Of a stretch of 24,936 bases of DNA, positions 22,040 to 24,936 are shown one piece after another; within the stretch, counting starts at the first letter, position 1, and each line of letters begins with the position of its first letter. The stretch spans positions 1-24,936 of the forward strand of contig CAUHGY010000023.1 of the NCBI GenBank assembly GCA_959605945.1, read 5' to 3'. The translations under genes and the position numbers were made by a program. This stretch comes from an uncultured Clostridia bacterium (GTDB lineage Bacteria; Bacillota; Clostridia; Christensenellales; Borkfalkiaceae). Under the pieces are notes generated by a model. That model made no database searches, was not told the DNA's origin, and saw only the letters and a list, made by a program, of their open reading frames with translations.

Positions 22040-22813
22040 TTATTTGTTAAGTTGGTAAATAATTTTCAGCCCGTCTAAAGTCAAACGCCTGTCCACAACG
22101 GCGATAGACCTGACTTCCTTGGCGATAATTTCGCCGAGACCGCCCGTCGCCACAACAGTAATTTTTTCTTCACCGAGTTCTTTTTTAATTTTATTAAGTA
22201 TGTTGTCCACCAGCCCAGCAAACCCGAATATTATGCCTGCCTGCATATTTGTTTCGGTATTTTTGGCTATGACCTTTTTGGGTGAAACAAGCTCTATCAT
22301 GGGAAGCTGGGCAGTTGAATTAACCAGGCTTTCAAGCGATGTTTTTATGCCCGGCGCTATGACGCCGCCGATCAGCACCCCGTCTTTATCGATTACATTG
22401 AAAGTAGTCGCCGTTCCGAAATCTATCACGACCACGGAACCTTCTCCGCCGTATTTATTATACGCCGAAACGCTGTTAACTATTCTGTCCGCTCCCACTT
22501 CTTTGGCGTTTTCGACTTTGATATTCAGCCCTGTTTTGATGCCCGGCCCGACCATCAGGGGAGATATGCCGAAAAAATATTCGCACATATGGCAGATGGT
22601 GTAATTGAGCGGCGGAATTACCGACGATATTATTATTCCGTCTATGTCCGATTTTCTGACCCCGCTGTCGGAAAGCAGATTGACAAGCACCGAACCGTAT
22701 TCGTCCGCCGTGCGCGAAAGCCTTGAAGAAACCCTGAAACTAGCAGTCAGCTTATCCCCGTCGAATATACCGTATTTTATATTTGTGTTGCCTATATCTA
22801 TCGCAAGCAGCAT
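22040..22813 (-). CDS. coaX: Type III pantothenate kinase
   Basis: CoaX phosphorylates pantothenate, the first step of coenzyme A synthesis. It has 257 residues. The ASKHA fold motifs are visible: DIGNTNIKYG at the start (phosphate 1), VGADRIVNSVSAYNKYG, DFGTATTFNVID (phosphate 2) and the GGVIAPGI and VVATGGLGE segments. Type III kinases need a monovalent cation and are not inhibited by CoA. GGAG lies upstream. The gene starts 6 nt after the ECF S-component stop, so the two are co-transcribed. Confidence 0.97.
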   Translation of the reverse strand: MLLAIDIGNTNIKYGIFDGDKLTASFRVSSRLSRTADEYGSVLVNLLSDSGVRKSDIDGIIISSVIPPLNYTICHMCEYFFGISPLMVGPGIKTGLNIKVENAKEVGADRIVNSVSAYNKYGGEGSVVVIDFGTATTFNVIDKDGVLIGGVIAPGIKTSLESLVNSTAQLPMIELVSPKKVIAKNTETNMQAGIIFGFAGLVDNILNKIKKELGEEKITVVATGGLGEIIAKEVRSIAVVDRRLTLDGLKIIYQLNK

Positions 22814-22819
22814 AAAAGT

Positions 22820-23428
22820 TCATCTCCTGTTCTTTGAAACGACGGTTATCACTCTGTTTACGGCAGGGGCGAGAATAATGTTTATCGCAAACTCTATCAA
22901 AAAGTTTATTCCCGCACAGACGATAATCAAAAAATATGTCACGGAAACGCCGCTCTCGGCTGCAATTTTAGCAATCACGTCGCTTATTATAAAGCACCCC
23001 GCGATAAAAAGCCCCGTATTCATAATCGGCGCACAAGCCGCAGCGACAAAAGACGCCAGAAGCATATTTTTTTTGCCGAGCGCTTTGAATACCAATGCCG
23101 GCACCAACCCTGCAGCAGTGCCTTTGACAATGCAGATAGCTACCGTCATTACGGGCGCTTCCCCGAAAAGGAACGTCGTGAACGGATCAACTATGATTCC
23201 CTGCACGATAGTCACAAGTCCGAATATAAGACCCAGAGCCGCACCGCCCCAAACGCCTAAAAAATAGCCGCCTATCACTATCGGAACAAGCACGAACGTC
23301 AACGACGTTCCGCCGATTTTAATAAATCCGCCCCAGATCTGCAACACCACTACGAGCGCCGTCAGTATGGCAAAAACCGTGAGTTTGCGGGTGAGAGACA
23401 CTGTCCCCGATGCTTTTTCGTTATTCAT
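22820..23428 (-). CDS. ECF transporter S component, possibly for pantothenate
   Basis: A 202-residue membrane protein with about six hydrophobic helices (the first, LTVFAILTALVVVLQIWGG, after an N-terminal stretch) and short basic loops. This is the substrate-binding subunit of an energy-coupling-factor vitamin importer; the shared ECF ATPases and T protein are encoded elsewhere. The link to coaX 6 nt downstream suggests pantothenate (PanT-like), but that is inferred from neighbourhood, not from a motif. The start is ATG 23428, with GGAGG 5 nt before it; a TTG at 23440 is not used. Confidence 0.88.
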   Translation of the reverse strand: MNNEKASGTVSLTRKLTVFAILTALVVVLQIWGGFIKIGGTSLTFVLVPIVIGGYFLGVWGGAALGLIFGLVTIVQGIIVDPFTTFLFGEAPVMTVAICIVKGTAAGLVPALVFKALGKKNMLLASFVAAACAPIMNTGLFIAGCFIISDVIAKIAAESGVSVTYFLIIVCAGINFLIEFAINIILAPAVNRVITVVSKNRR

Positions 23429-23546
23429 ATTGACCTCCAATCAAATTTCCCGAGTATAGTTTATGGGAATATCTGTTGCGAAAAGAAAAATACTTTTATC
23501 CCGAAGTCGGACACCCTGAAAAGGGTTTTCCGCTACGGTAGTTAAT

Positions 23547-23575
23547 ATTTTACCACAAAAAATACAAGATAGCAA
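23547..23575 (-). promoter_or_regulatory. Promoter for the ECF-coaX-hom operon
   Basis: On the minus strand TTGCTA (23575-23570), a 17-nt spacer and TAAAAT (23552-23547) with a TG extension. The predicted start is near 23540, giving a ~110-nt leader with small hairpins (ACCCT/AGGGT and CCCG-type stems). A second -10 like TATACT nearer the gene may be another start. Confidence 0.6.
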
Positions 23576-23699
23576 TTAAATAACGCCGCATTGTAACATT
23601 TTTGCTCTCTGAACACTATTATGAAAGTAGAAGAACTTCGCCAAACAAAAAATTTTTACTACATAGGCGGAGATTACGAAATACTTTGGAGGTACTTAT

Positions 23700-23900
23700 A
23701 TGAACGGTTTCGACTTTTTCGGCAACAACTGTTGCCTGTGGATTTTGATAATACTTCTTATTATCTGTCTTTGCAAGAGCGGTTGCTTGAACGGTTTCTT
23801 CAACAGTTGCTATTGTCTGCCTGTGGCGCTCATGCTCGTTTGCTGCTTCTGCAAAGGTAACGGCGGTTTCCTCGGCAACTTCGGCTGCGGCTGCAAATAA
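23700..23900 (+). CDS. Cys-rich single-pass membrane microprotein
   Basis: A 66-residue peptide with 12 cysteines (18%). It has a hydrophobic core LWILIILLIICLC (13-25) and a second hydrophobic stretch VALMLVCCFC (42-51), and ends GNFGCGCK. GGAGG lies 7 nt before the ATG, an excellent ribosome binding site, and a strong terminator follows, so it is a real, independently transcribed gene. It resembles the small Clostridia proteins named chorion-class high-cysteine proteins, which have no known function; a spore or envelope role is only a guess. Overlapping frames on both strands are shadows. Confidence 0.8.
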   Translation: MNGFDFFGNNCCLWILIILLIICLCKSGCLNGFFNSCYCLPVALMLVCCFCKGNGGFLGNFGCGCK

Positions 23901-23989
23901 GCCTGTCTTTGCCGGCAAACCGGTTTCTCCTTAAACAGTTGATGAATATAACCGCAAAAAAAAATCTTCTTCACGGCTGCCGGCAATAT

Positions 23990-24030
23990 CGGCGCGGGAC
24001 TCACAAAGTAGCCCCGTGCCGTTTTTATTT
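23990..24030 (+). terminator. Rho-independent terminator after the Cys-rich gene
   Basis: CGGCGCGGG (23990-23998) pairs with CCCGTGCCG (24013-24021), one G-U pair, followed at once by TTTTTATTTT. It lies 90 nt after the stop codon. Confidence 0.85.
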
Positions 24031-24086
24031 TAAACAGCGACGGGGCGGTAAATTGCCGTAACCCGCTGATTATTTCAGTTTTCGAT

Positions 24087-24124
24087 ATTAAAAGTATATT
24101 GTGTTATTCCGTTATACTTTTAAT
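24087..24124. repeat. Perfect 12-bp inverted repeat
   Basis: ATTAAAAGTATA (24087-24098) and TATACTTTTAAT (24113-24124) around a 14-nt loop. It lies in a gene-free stretch (24031-24283) that otherwise shows only a small hairpin with CAGCG/CGCTG ends at 24035-24068. It is about 160 nt upstream of the permease promoter, so a regulator-binding site is possible. Confidence 0.55.
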
Positions 24125-24283
24125 TTGTTTGATATTTAAAAAACTTTTATTATCTTCGCTTTTCATAATATATCCGCCGATGTCCGCGTCTATTATATTA
24201 AGCGCCGACCCACATGAAGAACACAAAAATTTTGCAAACCTTGAAAAAACCTTTAAAAAAATGTCGAAAACAAAGCAAAATAA

Positions 24284-24313
24284 TTGACAAATAAAATTTA
24301 AAAATGCTATACT
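24284..24313 (+). promoter_or_regulatory. Strong promoter of the purine permease leader
   Basis: TTGACA (24284-24289) is perfect; an 18-nt spacer ends in TGC, giving an extended -10 before TATACT (24308-24313). Transcription should begin near 24320. Confidence 0.8.
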
Positions 24314-24319
24314 CTAAAC

Positions 24320-24646
24320 ATCAAAACAAATAAATAGATTTTTTCGGAAAGCCCGGGCTTTCCGCGTGTTTTATGCTAAAACACGCGACGCCGTTTGGCG
24401 GATAAATTTTCCCGCTAACGGGGAAATATTTAAAAATCGAAAAAATTGCTTCGGCAATATATGCGCGCATGCGCATTTCTACGTTCACCTGTAATGAGGT
24501 TCTGTTATTAAACAACGGTTGACGCGGAATTTGTTTGAGAATAAAACGAACGAATTTTCCCCGTCAATTTTGTTTTTTCAAAGGAAAAAGGTTGCATCGG
24601 GTCTCCGCCCGTGTAAATAAGAAATCTTATAAGGAGAATTTTTGTA
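24320..24646 (+). ncRNA. Highly structured 5' leader (candidate attenuator/riboswitch)
   Basis: About 325 nt precede the permease ATG. ATTTTTTC (24338-24345) pairs with GAAAAAAT (24439-24446) and closes a junction of four hairpins: GGAAAGC/GCTTTCC (24346-24363), GCGTGTTTTA/TAAAACACGC (24364-24386), CGCC/GGCG (24389-24400) and ATTTTCCCG/CGGGGAAAT (24406-24427). A UUCG-capped stem ATTGC/GCAAT (24445-24458) and ATGCGC/GCGCAT (24461-24476) follow. A second domain is closed by CGTTC/GAACG (24482-24486 / 24548-24552). It then contains a terminator-like hairpin at 24519-24578. The purine riboswitch and T-box consensus are not seen. It might alternatively be an independent small RNA. Confidence 0.6.
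24519..24578 (+). terminator. Putative conditional terminator in the permease leader
   Basis: TTGACG (24519-24524) pairs with CGTCAA (24562-24567), with GGAA/UUCC and a UUUGUUU/GAACGAA pairing inside, then TTTTGTTTTTT. Its 3' arm includes the GAACG that also closes the upstream domain, so the two folds are mutually exclusive. The hairpin is imperfect, with bulges. Confidence 0.55.
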
Positions 24647-24936
24647 ATGAGTAACTCTAACAACACTGAAAACAGCGAAGTTCAGACAACTCCCGTGCAG
24701 GAAACCGAAACCGTTTCCGCAGCGGAAGAAACTGCAACTCCCGCTGCGGCAAGTGAACCCGCGAACGTCGGAAAGTTCGACAGATATTTCGGCATCACGA
24801 AAAGCGGAAGCAAAATCGCTACCGAAATACTTGCCGGTATCGTCACCTTTCTCACCATGGCGTACATTCTTACGCTCAATCCCAGCCTTATAACCGGAGA
24901 TTGGACGAACGGAACGCCGATATGGTCCTCGGTGTT
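24647..24936 (+). CDS. NCS2-family purine permease, AzgA-like (3' end outside window)
   Basis: The first ~96 codons are visible. A 40-residue Thr/Glu/Ala-rich tail (ENSEVQTTPVQE...) precedes FDRYFGITKSGSKIATEILAGIVTFLTMAYILTLNPSLI, the start of AzgA/PbuG-type adenine, guanine or hypoxanthine permeases with the first transmembrane helix. The gene runs off the right edge. AAGGAG at 24631-24636 is 10 nt before the ATG. The acidic tail is unusual for the family. Substrate is inferred only from family; the long structured leader suggests regulation by a metabolite. Confidence 0.88.
   Translation, partial: MSNSNNTENSEVQTTPVQETETVSAAEETATPAAASEPANVGKFDRYFGITKSGSKIATEILAGIVTFLTMAYILTLNPSLITGDWTNGTPIWSSV

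Noticed and set aside
23621..23860. 79-codon frame overlapping the Cys-rich gene
   Set aside because: No ribosome binding site; the overlapping ATG at 23700 has GGAGG at ideal spacing.
24320..24646. Purine riboswitch or T-box in the permease leader
   Set aside because: Neither the purine-aptamer core nor the T-box TGG-containing bulge consensus could be found by eye, so the leader is reported as uncharacterised.
1..24936. tRNA, rRNA, CRISPR repeats or transposase genes
   Set aside because: No tRNA TPsiC-like motif in a cloverleaf, no regularly spaced repeats, and no transposase motifs were found; a covariance-model scan was not possible.

Overview
The window looks like a chromosomal segment of an anaerobic Bacillota of the class Clostridia, probably an uncultured gut-type lineage. 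The evidence is the McsA/McsB/ClpC and YwlE protein-arginine phosphorylation genes, a DUF951 gene, the paired ACT (UPF0237) and UPF0210 genes, a DnaD-type replication protein, a type III pantothenate kinase beside an ECF transporter S component, and strong GGAGG-type ribosome binding sites. No rRNA, tRNA, CRISPR array, transposase or phage structural gene was seen.

Layout: (1) From 14.9 kb down to 1, everything is on the minus strand and nearly gapless: a small unknown ORF, an alpha/beta-hydrolase-like protein, DUF951, signal peptidase I, two membrane proteins of unknown function, the ACT/UPF0210 pair, oligoendopeptidase F, replicative helicase DnaB, Sua5, arginine phosphatase YwlE, RpiB, GalU, then mcsA-mcsB-clpC (clpC runs off the left edge). 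The writer (McsB, with adaptor McsA), eraser (YwlE) and reader/unfoldase (ClpC) of phosphoarginine thus sit in one run of genes, and no ctsR is present. (2) At 14.9-16.9 kb, on the plus strand, lies a promoter-rich leader and a DnaD-family protein with three DnaD-like repeats. Its C-terminus is the zinc-finger part of a DnaI/DnaC helicase loader without the ATPase domain. (3) 16.9-20.6 kb is an accessory region: a Vat-like acetyltransferase broken by a one-base homopolymer frameshift, a decayed ORF that may be L7Ae-like, four small XRE repressors forming two paralogous pairs, and a DUF4085-like gene. The part from about 18.2 to 20.3 kb is visibly AT-richer. The promoter of the DUF4085-like gene contains a palindrome resembling one upstream of a neighbouring repressor. 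(4) 20.6-23.6 kb (minus) holds an ECF S component, coaX and hom, probably one operon, ending at an 18-bp perfect hairpin. (5) 23.6-24.9 kb (plus) holds a very Cys-rich 66-residue membrane peptide with its own terminator, then a good promoter, a ~325-nt highly structured leader containing a terminator with competing pairings, and the start of an NCS2/AzgA-type purine permease that runs off the right edge.

The two most interesting items are the permease leader RNA, which looks like an attenuator or riboswitch but does not match the purine riboswitch consensus, and the accessory repressor island with its shared operator-like 15-mers. The DnaD-loader fusion and the shortened McsA beside an intact phosphoarginine gene set are also worth a look. 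All functional calls are from reading motifs; no database search was run.
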